Notes: generated from the letters alone by a model not told the origin. Numbered from the stretch's first letter, positions 28,870 to 35,488 are shown. The stretch: DNA of 64,000 nucleotides from an uncultured Blautia sp. (GCA_958367245.1 CATXEA010000004.1:80444-144443), one strand, 5' to 3'. Numbers and translations are program-made.

Positions 28870-29817
28870 TTAAACGTCTCCTGTTCTTCTTAAGTTAGAT
28901 TCAAAAAGTCTGTTGTATCCAAGCCAGTCTTTTTTGCCTTTGTCTGCGGCAAAAATCTCTGTCAGTGTTTCCATTCTGGCATCTGTATTATCTGCCAGAT
29001 TCAGAGCAACTGCTTCCACCAGCGCAGGTTTCTTCGGAGAACCGTATTCCAGCTCGCCGTGATGGGAGAGGATGCAGTGGATTAGTTCATTTTTAAGCAC
29101 TTCCGGGAAATCGGGGATTTCTCCGGCGAGATCGTGAATCATCTGAGCTCCGATGTAAATGTGTCCCAGAAGCTGCCCTTCGTCTGTATAATCGTTGAGA
29201 GGGAAAGCAGAAAGTTCCTTTGTCTTGCCTATATCATGGAGAAGAGCGGCTGTGATCAGGAGATCCCGGTTAATGATGGGATAAGTCTTCGCCATGTAAT
29301 CGCAGAGACGGGTCACTCCCAGAGTGTGCTCCAAAAGACCTCCGATGAAGCCGTGATGCACGGTTTTGGCAGCAGAATGACTCTGAAAGGATTTCAGAAA
29401 GTCCTGATTTTCTACAAACAGTTTCCTGAGAAGAGCGGACAAAAACGGGTTTTCCACACTGTTTGCCATGCCCAGAAGCTGTCCGTACATATCGTCGGTA
29501 CTGTTTTCGCTTACAGGAAGGTAATCTGCCGGATTATATTCGTCCTCTGCAGCTTTTCGCACACGCTTGATATTTACCTGCAAAGCTCCTGCAAAGCTTG
29601 TGACATCTCCCATAACATCAATGTAGTCGAGGGTATCGAAATCATCGATTCCGCTGGAATTAGGGTCCCAGATTTTGCCGTCGATCACTCCTGTTTTATC
29701 CTGGAGAATGATGCTGTCATATGGTTTGCCGTTTTTGGTTACTGCGGACTGTCTCTGTTTACACAGGTATATTCCGCTGATTCTGTCTCCTTCGTGTAAT
29801 TCATTTAAAAAACGCAT
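28870..29817 (-). CDS. yhaM: 3'-5' exoribonuclease YhaM
   Basis: A 315-aa cytosolic exoribonuclease that trims short RNA and single-stranded DNA. An N-terminal OB-fold (~15-90, KNGKPYDSIILQDKTG) precedes an HD phosphohydrolase domain with HHGFIGGLLEHT, LLHDIGK and the HHGE metal ligands. The length matches the Bacillus protein. AGAGGCAG precedes the start at 29817. It sits between rlmD and the protease-like gene, all on the minus strand. Confidence 0.93.
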   Translation of the reverse strand: MRFLNELHEGDRISGIYLCKQRQSAVTKNGKPYDSIILQDKTGVIDGKIWDPNSSGIDDFDTLDYIDVMGDVTSFAGALQVNIKRVRKAAEDEYNPADYLPVSENSTDDMYGQLLGMANSVENPFLSALLRKLFVENQDFLKSFQSHSAAKTVHHGFIGGLLEHTLGVTRLCDYMAKTYPIINRDLLITAALLHDIGKTKELSAFPLNDYTDEGQLLGHIYIGAQMIHDLAGEIPDFPEVLKNELIHCILSHHGELEYGSPKKPALVEAVALNLADNTDARMETLTEIFAADKGKKDWLGYNRLFESNLRRTGDV

Positions 29818-29828
29818 GTTGTCTGCCT

Positions 29829-31106
29829 CTATCTTTCTTCTATTTTTAATTTAAAATCCAATTCCACACTTTTTCCGCCGGAAACATTTCGTGAAATGGT
29901 AATCTGCATTTCCTGCTGTGCGTTTGCCCTCTGAAGGGCTGCGCCGTAATCCTGCATGTTTTTTATCCGGACGCCGTTTGCCGCGGTAATGATGTCGCCG
30001 CTCTGGATACCGGCTTCTCTGGCGGGAGAATTATTTTCCACACGGTCTACATAAACGCCGATTGGAAGATGCAGTCTGTCGGACTGGGCCTGAGTAATAC
30101 CTGTCCCGTATATTCCGGTGTAGTTGATCGCTTTCTGGTTGGTCAGGCGTTCAATAAGCGGACGTATCTGAGAAACCGGCCATGCGCGGACTGTTTCTGT
30201 GGAATCCTCGCCCTGCTTCAGGATAATGCCCACAACATTTCCGGAGAAATCCAGAAGCACACCGCTTCCGTCAGGGTGTCCGTGCATATCTGTAGCAAGA
30301 ATGTTATATTCTGTGTCTGCCATCTGATCCCGGCCTGAAACCGATGTGATAATACCGTAATCTACCGCGTCGTTATCTCCTGAGGGACAGCCGATTGCGA
30401 TGACGGGACTGTTCTGCGGCATCTGTGTACTTGCACCCAAATCTGCCACATACAGCATCTGGAGAGTTTTTTCAGTAAGCTGAGATTTCTCCACCCGGGC
30501 AACAAGAAGACCTGTCTGCGGATCTTCTTTGCAGATTTTGGCTACTGCGGCAGAGCCGTCTTTGAAGGTAGCCTCAAGGTCGTGGATATCGTTGAATTTA
30601 TCACCGTAGGTAAGGATGTACAGCTCGGAAGCTGTTTCCAGAAAGATGATTCCCTGAGAAGAATTATAGCTTAACTGAGTGTCGTCCAGAATGTTCTGAT
30701 CCTGGGAAAGCCCTTTCATGGTTACAAGAGCCTTCCTGGTATTCGAAGATACCCTGAGAACTTCGCTGTAAATTGCCTTATAACTGTCCAGCGGATCTGA
30801 CGGTATATTGGAAACCGTTATCTGCGGCTGCGTTTCCGCTTTCTTTCCTGCGCCTGCATCTGCAGACGGGGAAGGCGTCACAATTCTCAAATCCGGCTCA
30901 TGGACGGAAGAAATTCCGAATTGTTCGATAAAAACAGGGAACATTCCCACGCAGGCGGCAGAAGCACAGCATCCAAACAGGATGCCGCTGCCCATGATGG
31001 ATATGAGTTTACGGAAAATTCTTTTTTTGTCTAACGGTTTTTTCTTTATTGTTTCGTTAATGAAACGGTATTCATTGTTGTTTGTATCTCTCTTATTACG
31101 CCCCAT
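29829..31106 (-). CDS. HtrA/S1C-like membrane-anchored PDZ protein, probably non-catalytic
   Basis: A 425-aa protein with a cytoplasmic basic N-terminus, one membrane span at ~34-58, a low-complexity linker, a trypsin-like fold (~110-320) and a C-terminal PDZ domain (~325-420, GVYVDRVENNSPAREAGIQ). Where HtrA has TNNHV the sequence reads ILTYGDKF, and where DLALLKV is expected it reads TGLLVARV, so the catalytic His and Asp appear lost. A serine remains in HPDGSGVLL. It is probably a pseudoprotease that binds peptides through PDZ (inference). CAGGAG precedes the ATG at 31106. The left att repeat lies ~75 bp upstream, in its promoter region. Confidence 0.8.
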   Translation of the reverse strand: MGRNKRDTNNNEYRFINETIKKKPLDKKRIFRKLISIMGSGILFGCCASAACVGMFPVFIEQFGISSVHEPDLRIVTPSPSADAGAGKKAETQPQITVSNIPSDPLDSYKAIYSEVLRVSSNTRKALVTMKGLSQDQNILDDTQLSYNSSQGIIFLETASELYILTYGDKFNDIHDLEATFKDGSAAVAKICKEDPQTGLLVARVEKSQLTEKTLQMLYVADLGASTQMPQNSPVIAIGCPSGDNDAVDYGIITSVSGRDQMADTEYNILATDMHGHPDGSGVLLDFSGNVVGIILKQGEDSTETVRAWPVSQIRPLIERLTNQKAINYTGIYGTGITQAQSDRLHLPIGVYVDRVENNSPAREAGIQSGDIITAANGVRIKNMQDYGAALQRANAQQEMQITISRNVSGGKSVELDFKLKIEER

Positions 31107-31180
31107 AAATATTACTCCTGAATCACAAAAACACCGGGCCTCTATTCATGTAATATTTTATCAAAAATATATGAACTTTT

Positions 31181-31203
31181 TATGAATAAAAGCACATAAT
31201 TTG
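31181..31203 (+). repeat. Left attachment-site repeat (attL)
   Basis: A 23-bp sequence beginning TATGAATAAAAGCACATAAT, identical to 34350-34372. It lies upstream of the PDZ-protein gene, close to its likely promoter. Confidence 0.8.
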
Positions 31204-31245
31204 ATTGAAGTGCTTTAATATAGGGTATCTTAGAGATGAAATTTT

Positions 31246-31273
31246 AAATTTACCCCGATTTTTACCCCGGTAA
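31246..31273 (+). repeat. 28-bp element-internal repeat, left copy (possible integrase arm site)
   Basis: AAATTTACCCCGATTTTTAC and the following CCCGGTAA match 34185-34212 at 26 of 28 positions, and a third partial copy lies at 34221-34243. Location near both ends of the element suggests arm-type integrase sites. Confidence 0.5.
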
Positions 31274-31332
31274 CAGGAAATGGAACCTGCTGCCGGGGGC
31301 TGGAAATGTCAAGGTTATTTTAAATTATGGTT

Positions 31333-31722
31333 TTACGGATTATTATTTCTATATCCCGGGATTTGAGTTAGGAGTTTTAAGTGTTCAATGGCTTTATCTT
31401 GTCCTTCATCTGTCAAAGAGTGAAAAAGCTCTATTATTGCATCATCCTTCAAGCGTTGTATACTTTGAACATCTTTATACATTGCCGCTTTTAATTCTTT
31501 TAATTCTTCTAGGGTGTATGCTGTTTTGGTGCCTTGAGTTAAATCATATAAAGAGACATCTAAAACAACTGATATTTTTTTTAATTGTTCGATTTTGGGA
31601 TTGTATTTATTTTGTTCGTATCCTTGTATAGATGCAATGGAAAGCCCGGTTTCTCTTGCCAAGTCTTTTTGTGTCATATTTTTGGCTTTTCTATATTTTT
31701 TTATATTATCAGAGAGTTTCAT
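31333..31722 (-). CDS. XRE/Cro-CI family transcriptional repressor
   Basis: A 129-aa regulator with an N-terminal helix-turn-helix (residues ~6-60: MTQKDLARETGLSIASIQGYE) and a C-terminal helical region, probably for dimerisation. There is no LexA-like peptidase part, so induction would not be by RecA-driven self-cleavage. AAAGGAG precedes the ATG at 31722. It is divergent from the replisome-organiser relic; three AATAG-AAAA-CTATT-type sites lie in the shared region over the rightward promoter. It is the element's likely immunity or lysogeny switch. Confidence 0.88.
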   Translation of the reverse strand: MKLSDNIKKYRKAKNMTQKDLARETGLSIASIQGYEQNKYNPKIEQLKKISVVLDVSLYDLTQGTKTAYTLEELKELKAAMYKDVQSIQRLKDDAIIELFHSLTDEGQDKAIEHLKLLTQIPGYRNNNP

Positions 31723-31787
31723 ATATATACAACTCCTTTTATCTTATTTTATAATAATCCATGATAGCATATATTATAAAAAAAGCA

Positions 31788-31863
31788 AATAGAAAACTAT
31801 TTAATTTATTGTTGACAAATAGAAAAATAGCCGTTATAGTGTGAGTGTAAATAGAAAACTATT
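31788..31863 (+). promoter_or_regulatory. Rightward promoter with three repressor operators
   Basis: The promoter is TTGACA (31812-31817), a 17-nt spacer and TATAGT (31835-31840). Palindromes AATAGAAAACTATT occur at 31788-31801 and 31850-31863, and a degenerate copy (31818-31830) fills the spacer. Binding there would block RNA polymerase; the upstream site could act on the repressor's own promoter. Confidence 0.75.
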
Positions 31864-31889
31864 CATAAATGAAAAGAGGTGACTGTGGA

Positions 31890-32708
31890 TTGGACAACAA
31901 GAAATATTATTACTTGAAGCTGAAAGATATTTTTTTTGAATCTGACAGCATGGTGTTGTTGGAAAGTATGAATGATGGCTATTTGTATAGCAATATCCTT
32001 TTAAAACTCTACATTAGAAGTCTAAAAGATGATGGCAGATTAATGTTAAATGGTGCTATTCCATACAATGCTCAAATGTTGGCAAGTGTAACGCGACACT
32101 AAGTCGGAATTGTGGAAAAAGCATTGAATATATTTAAAGAGCTAGGGCTTGTAGAGATTCTTGATTCTGGGGCTATCTACATGATGGATATTCAGAATTA
32201 CATAGGCAAAAGTAGCAGTGAAGCAGACAGACAAAGAGCATATTACAACAGGATAGACAGAGAAAAAACAAATAGTATTTCTTGTAAGAAATCTTACAGA
32301 AAATCTACACCAGAGAAAGAGATAAGAGATGCAAGAGTAAACTATCAGCAAATAGCTGATATGTATAATAACACTTGCGTGTCATTTCCCCGTCTTAATA
32401 AATTATCAGAGAGTAGAAAAAAAGCAATCAAGGCACGTTTAAAAACCAATAAGGCAACAAGAGACTTATCAGGGAAAAGTAATTGCAAAGGACTATACAT
32501 TCCCGAAGAAGCTAATATCTATCCGAAAGAAGTTTAGAAAGTGCATCCTGACGGAAGAATAGAAACAGGAGGCGGCGGAGAGACTGGCGGCATACAGAAA
32601 CTGATTCTACAGCCTATTGTACAGATACAACAGCAGTTAATTAAGTTTGAATTGCTTATAGGTATAAATTATAAAGTAAAGGATTTAAAGGCGAAAAAAC
32701 GGTGTTGA
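31890..32708 (+). pseudogene. Phage replisome organiser, broken by in-frame stops
   Basis: The N-terminal part matches phage replisome organiser proteins (NKKYYYLKLKDIFFESDS, then IFKELGLVEILDSGAIYM and IGKSSSEADRQRAYY). The frame begins at TTG 31890 behind AGAGGTGA, but is cut by TAA at 32100-32102 inside the conserved domain (ASVTRH-stop-VGIVEKAL; one C-to-T change from CAA would explain it). It reopens in the same frame, meets TAG at 32535-32537, and again continues in frame for 56 codons to TGA 32706-32708. The central QIADMYNNTCVSFPRL segment fits the DnaA/DnaC-loader-like C-terminal region; the last part is not recognised. It lies directly under the operator-controlled promoter. Confidence 0.75.
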
Positions 32709-32733
32709 AAGACGGGAAGCGGTATGCTATGAT
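32705..32733 (+). promoter_or_regulatory. Promoter of the toxin mRNA
   Basis: TTGAAA (32705-32710), a 17-nt spacer and TATGAT (32728-32733). The predicted start is near 32740, giving a leader of ~60 nt before the toxin ATG. Confidence 0.7.
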
Positions 32734-32769
32734 GTGACTGGGAACAATCGTGTTACAGGGTGGCTGACC

Positions 32770-32789
32770 TCTATTCTACATAGAATGGG
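32770..32789 (+). repeat. Direct repeat DR1 in the toxin leader
   Basis: TCTATTCTACATAGAATGGG here recurs at 32949-32968 with one change. DR1 abuts the toxin Shine-Dalgarno (GGGGGTGG) and contains the self-complementary ATTCTA-CA-TAGAAT. RNA from the opposite strand of the second copy can pair with it. Confidence 0.7.
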
Positions 32790-32799
32790 GGTGGTGCTG

Positions 32800-32892
32800 A
32801 TGAACAATAATCATTTTGATTTCAAAGACCTCATGTCTTTTGGTATGTTCATTTTATCACTGCTGACATTCATTTACTTGATTTGTCACTGA
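32800..32892 (+). CDS. Small hydrophobic type I toxin (holin-like toxin family)
   Basis: A 30-residue peptide: a short polar start (MNNNHFDFKD) followed by a hydrophobic helix of ~18 residues (LMSFGMFILSLLTFIYLI) and a short CH tail. This pattern matches TxpA/BsrG/holin-like toxins, which damage the membrane when overproduced. The Shine-Dalgarno GGGGGTGGTG precedes the ATG at 32800. The gene has its own promoter and leader and converges on an antisense RNA gene, as in known type I modules. Too short for ordinary gene callers. Confidence 0.75.
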   Translation: MNNNHFDFKDLMSFGMFILSLLTFIYLICH

Positions 32893-32907
32893 TATTTTAA
32901 AGCATAG

Positions 32908-33001
32908 AAAAACCACCCTCATAACTTTGACCGGTTAAGGGTGGAATTTCTATTCTACATAAAATGGGTCAAACCACCTTGTGGGCGGTTGTTCCTTTTC
33001 T
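32908..33001 (-). ncRNA. Antisense antitoxin RNA converging on the toxin gene
   Basis: A ~95-nt transcript predicted from a consensus minus-strand promoter (33008-33036) to a hairpin terminator (stem 32913-32919 with 32938-32944) with T5 on the minus strand. It would contain a 5' stem-loop (32972-32990, which pairs with a G-U only on the minus strand), then a single-stranded segment complementary to 32949-32968. That segment can pair with DR1 at the toxin ribosome binding site (19 of 20). Confidence 0.68.
32949..32968 (+). repeat. Direct repeat DR2, template of the antisense segment
   Basis: TCTATTCTACATAAAATGGG differs from DR1 (32770-32789) at one position. Its complement forms the central part of the predicted antitoxin RNA. 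Confidence 0.7.
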
Positions 33002-33007
33002 ATTCTC

Positions 33008-33036
33008 AATATAACACTTCTGGTATCCGGATGCAA
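33008..33036 (-). promoter_or_regulatory. Promoter of the antitoxin RNA
   Basis: On the minus strand TTGCAT (33036-33031), a 17-nt spacer and TATATT (33013-33008). It lies just past the stop of the minus-strand gene at 33042, so readthrough from that gene would also produce the antitoxin RNA. Confidence 0.7.
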
Positions 33037-33041
33037 GAGTT

Positions 33042-33374
33042 TTATTTTGTAAAAATATTAAAGCTTTCCAGTATATCGACAAAATTCTGGACAATAGATG
33101 AGGCAATGAGATCAGGGGACTTGAAGTTCAGAATAAGACTTGAAGTTCCATTGCTACAATTTGTCCCGACATCCTGCAATGCATCTTTGTGAGATAAAAG
33201 AGAATTTTGTAATTTTTGTTGCAATTCTCCATTCCAGTTCGCACATCCTGTTAATGGAATTTCCACTTTGGTTATTTTTTCATCGATCGCTTTTTTAATG
33301 TAGCCGTTTACGCTTTCCCTTGCTGCATCTGCTGCCGCTTTGATTTCCTCATACTTTTCTTTCTGGAATTTCAT
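33042..33374 (-). CDS. Ribbon-helix-helix-like protein with unrecognised C-terminal extension
   Basis: A 110-aa protein. Residues 1-35 (FQKEKYEEIKAAADAARE then SVNGYIKKAIDEK) resemble the C-terminal helices of Arc/CopG-like proteins of integrative elements. The rest (from KVEIPLTGCANW to SFNIFTK) is not recognised and is longer than the usual tail. The ATG shares TGATG with the stop of the preceding minus-strand frame, suggesting coupled translation; no Shine-Dalgarno is visible. The missing N-terminal strand may mean the gene is truncated. A shorter relic with the same SVNGYIK motif lies at 35208-35303. Confidence 0.5.
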   Translation of the reverse strand: MKFQKEKYEEIKAAADAARESVNGYIKKAIDEKITKVEIPLTGCANWNGELQQKLQNSLLSHKDALQDVGTNCSNGTSSLILNFKSPDLIASSIVQNFVDILESFNIFTK

Positions 33375-33550
33375 CAAAACATTGCAGATAAATACTGCTG
33401 ATGATTTTGGTGAATAGATAATCTTTTTTTGAGCATTGGGTCAATGTAGCTCGCAGGTCTGTTATAGCATTTTTCCTTACCAAGCGATTTTATGGTATTT
33501 TTGATATATTGACTTTCTTTTGTCCTTAAAGAAAACTCATTGGAACACAT
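33374..33550 (-). CDS. Hypothetical 58-aa protein upstream of the RHH-like gene
   Basis: A minus-strand frame beginning MCSNEFSLRTKES and ending YLSAMF, basic and soluble. Its stop overlaps the next start (TGATG). No family is recognised and no ribosome binding site is visible. It abuts the point where the integrase fragment loses homology, so it may itself be a fragment joined by deletion. Confidence 0.3.
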   Translation of the reverse strand: MCSNEFSLRTKESQYIKNTIKSLGKEKCYNRPASYIDPMLKKRLSIHQNHQQYLSAMF

Positions 33551-34139
33551 GTGTTGGGTGTGCGGAGGTACGCCGCTTGGTGATACATTATTTGCCATAG
33601 CAAAGGAGACTCCTGGGATAATAGATTATCAGCTCGTGTATACAGAGGTAGACGGGAAAAGGCAGTTTGTTATAAGTGAAACTAAAACAGAGAGCGGACA
33701 GCGAGAAATACCAATGCTTGCAGATGTAAAGGAAATCCTTTTGGAAATGCGAAGGGAAGCAGGATGGGACAAAGTAATAACAGTGAAAAAGCCCCAGATC
33801 AGCGTGAATGATGCGAAACCATTTGTTTTTAAGAATGGTAAAGGAAATTTGTATCAGCCGGGAAGTATAAGAACAGCATTACAAATGGCTGTAGTTAAAT
33901 ATAACAAAGTAACAGGGGCAAACTTGCAGGATGTAACCCCTCACACTTTTCGGCATTCGTTCTGCTGTTGGTTATGTGAGAATGTAGCAGGGGAAAATAC
34001 TATGGATGATATAAAGTACATTCAGAGTATTATGGGGCACAGGGATGCAAGTACAACATTAAATATATATACAGAGTTGAGAAAAGGAAATGCAGCAGAG
34101 AAACACGAAATGTTAAAGAAAAAAGCTGCGAGATATTGA
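33540..34139 (+). pseudogene. Tyrosine recombinase/integrase, 3' half only
   Basis: From about residue 30 (YQLVYTEVDGKRQFVISETK) the 199-aa frame matches the catalytic domain of phage/ICE integrases: the second arginine box HTFRHSF, then MGHRDASTTLNIY with the histidine and nucleophilic tyrosine. The N-terminal arm-binding and core-binding domains and the first catalytic arginine are absent, and the first ~30 residues do not fit the family, so the gene lost its 5' part by deletion. It cannot be an active recombinase. A terminator follows at 34146, and the right att repeat lies ~210 bp downstream, as expected for the integrase end of such elements. Confidence 0.85.
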
Positions 34140-34145
34140 ATGATG

Positions 34146-34177
34146 AAGCCGTGGGAACTGCTGCCTGCGGCTTTTTT
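34146..34177 (+). terminator. Terminator after the integrase fragment
   Basis: AAGCCG (34146-34151) pairs with CGGCTT (34168-34173), followed by a run of six T. Confidence 0.7.
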
Positions 34178-34184
34178 ATATCCT

Positions 34185-34212
34185 AAATTTACCCCTATTT
34201 TTCCCCCGGTAA
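34185..34212 (+). repeat. 28-bp element-internal repeat, right copy, with partial copy at 34221-34243
   Basis: It matches 31246-31273 at 26 of 28 positions; TACCCCGATTTTGCACCCG follows as a third, shorter copy. Both lie between the integrase fragment and the right att repeat. Confidence 0.5.
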
Positions 34213-34349
34213 AAAGGGTGTACCCCGATTTTGCACCCGATAAGGACAGAACAAGACAAATATAGATAAGCCCGGAAACCCTTGTAAATACTGGCTTTTG
34301 TGACATACATAAATGTAGACAAAACAAGATAAAAAGCTGTCCCTTATTC

Positions 34350-34372
34350 TATGAATAAAAGCACATAATTTG
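34350..34372 (+). repeat. Right attachment-site repeat (attR)
   Basis: Identical over 23 bp to 31181-31203. The following bases (TTTGAGTTCTTAAATATAGG) resemble the sequence after the left copy. Confidence 0.8.
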
Positions 34373-34422
34373 CTTTGAGTTCTTAAATATAGGTTTCGGG
34401 TGGTCTGCCATAACATAAATAA

Positions 34423-34452
34423 AACGCTCCAAAACCAAATGAATGGAGCGTT
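34423..34452 (-). terminator. Hairpin, probable terminator for the Uma2 gene
   Basis: A perfect 9-bp stem AACGCTCCA/TGGAGCGTT with a 12-nt loop. Read leftwards it is followed by TTTTATTTAT, so it suits the minus-strand gene at 34605. Confidence 0.6.
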
Positions 34453-34467
34453 CCAGATAAAAGCAAG

Positions 34468-34647
34468 ATGTCCGACAAGGCATATTCAGTTTTTGCTGCT
34501 GCCAGATTAGCAGGGCCGGAACCAAAATTGGATTGGGAAAAATTCCCTAGTCAGAAACAAAGTGGACAGCTTAAAATTGAGCCGAGGCAGGACAGAACAA
34601 GAACTTACACGTTGATCTCCGAGAAGTCAATACATAGATCATTGTAA
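34468..34647 (+). CDS. Possible 59-aa peptide of unknown role
   Basis: An ATG frame beginning MSDKAYSVFAAARLAGPEP with plausible composition in its first 40 residues. It lacks a Shine-Dalgarno, and its 3' end overlaps the Uma2 gene on the other strand. It may be the start of a decayed gene. I do not recognise it. Confidence 0.22.
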   Translation: MSDKAYSVFAAARLAGPEPKLDWEKFPSQKQSGQLKIEPRQDRTRTYTLISEKSIHRSL

Positions 34648-35147
34648 ATTCCAGCTTTTACAGAATCAGAAAAAGAGTATTCCAAAGTATCTTCAGATTC
34701 AAAGTTATAAACCATGATGCGTTTTTTGTCCGGATCCACAATCCAGTATTCCCGGACACCGGCATTACGGTATTTGAAAAGCTTGGTGAAATAGTCCATG
34801 CGCCTGCTGCCGGGGGAGACAATTTCAATAATCCAGTCTGGTGCGCCGCTACAGCCGTTATCATTTAGCTTATTTGGGTCGCAGATTACGGAAATATCTG
34901 GCTCAACGTAGTTCCTGCTGTTTTCATTGAGAAAAACAGCAAATGGGGCAATATACGGCTCACAGGTGCCGCCTTTACTTTCAATGTAATGGGAGATAGC
35001 TGTAAATAGCTTTCCTGCAATTCTTTGATGTATGCGGCTTGGTGGCGCCATGTAATAAATCTGACCGTCGATCAGTTCGGCTCTGGTGCCAGCCGGAAGA
35101 TTATAAATATCTTCAACAGTGTAAAGTTTTTCCTGTGGTAATGGCAT
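34605..35147 (-). CDS. Uma2 family endonuclease (DUF820)
   Basis: A 180-aa protein of the Uma2 family, which has a PD-(D/E)XK restriction-endonuclease-like fold. The catalytic set is visible: Asp in VEPDISVICD, Glu in WIIEIVSPGS, and a downstream Lys in TKLFKYRNAGV. The family is common in bacteria; its target is unknown. The start is ATG 35147 with AAAGGATG upstream. A relic of a ribbon-helix-helix gene lies upstream on the same strand, so the pair may once have been an operon. Confidence 0.85.
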   Translation of the reverse strand: MPLPQEKLYTVEDIYNLPAGTRAELIDGQIYYMAPPSRIHQRIAGKLFTAISHYIESKGGTCEPYIAPFAVFLNENSRNYVEPDISVICDPNKLNDNGCSGAPDWIIEIVSPGSRRMDYFTKLFKYRNAGVREYWIVDPDKKRIMVYNFESEDTLEYSFSDSVKAGIYNDLCIDFSEINV

Positions 35148-35207
35148 AGTAACACATCCTTTCTTGATATATTATTTGCAGAATGGCAAGGGTTATACTT
35201 TGTCATG

Positions 35208-35303
35208 TTATATTCTTTGGTCTATAGCAGATTTAATGTATCCGTTCACACTTTTTTCCATTGGGATGTCTAAAAATGCAGACACCTTTTCTATTGTGCA
35301 CAT
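35208..35303 (-). pseudogene. Relic of a ribbon-helix-helix (Arc/CopG-like) gene
   Basis: A 31-codon minus-strand frame ending in FLDIPMEKSVNGYIKSAIDQ, which matches the C-terminal helices of small RHH DNA-binding proteins and the 33042-33374 gene (SVNGYIKKAIDEK). No ribosome binding site or N-terminal strand is present, so it is probably a truncated remnant. A dyad (35297-35306 with 35323-35332) overlaps and follows it upstream and could be its former operator. Confidence 0.45.
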
Positions 35304-35332
35304 AGTATATCATAAATGCAAAACTATGTACA
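35297..35332. promoter_or_regulatory. Dyad TGCACATAGT / ACTATGTACA
   Basis: Inverted arms matching at 9 of 10 positions with a 16-nt spacer, at the upstream end of the RHH relic. Possible operator; no direct proof. Confidence 0.3.
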
Positions 35333-35410
35333 TAATAGATAATAGAAATGCATGAAATAGTCCGGGTGAAATACCTTGAAAAAAATTTTGAAAAAATTTT
35401 TGAAAAAGTG

Positions 35411-35439
35411 TTGACATTGCGGAGTGTTTTTGATATAGT
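35411..35439 (+). promoter_or_regulatory. Promoter of the tRNA-Leu gene
   Basis: TTGACA (35411-35416), a 17-nt spacer and TATAGT (35434-35439), ~50 bp before the tRNA. Confidence 0.85.
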
Positions 35440-35488
35440 ACCAATTGTCGCGAATGAGTGTTGAATTTCAACAAAAGAAATGCGATAT

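Larger units (their letters stand above)
31181..34372. mobile_element. Decayed 3.2-kb integrative element bounded by direct repeats
   Basis: Perfect 23-bp direct repeats at 31181-31203 and 34350-34372, with imperfect similarity continuing ~20 bp further, bracket a group of phage/ICE-type genes: XRE repressor, replisome organiser relic, type I toxin-antitoxin, ribbon-helix-helix-like gene and the 3' half of a tyrosine integrase. Loss of the integrase N-terminus and of any structural or transfer genes shows it is a deletion derivative that cannot move by itself. Confidence 0.8.

Noticed and set aside
35164..35355. 63-codon plus-strand frame upstream of tRNA-Leu
   Set aside because: The same bases on the minus strand encode an RHH-like relic; the plus frame has no ribosome binding site.
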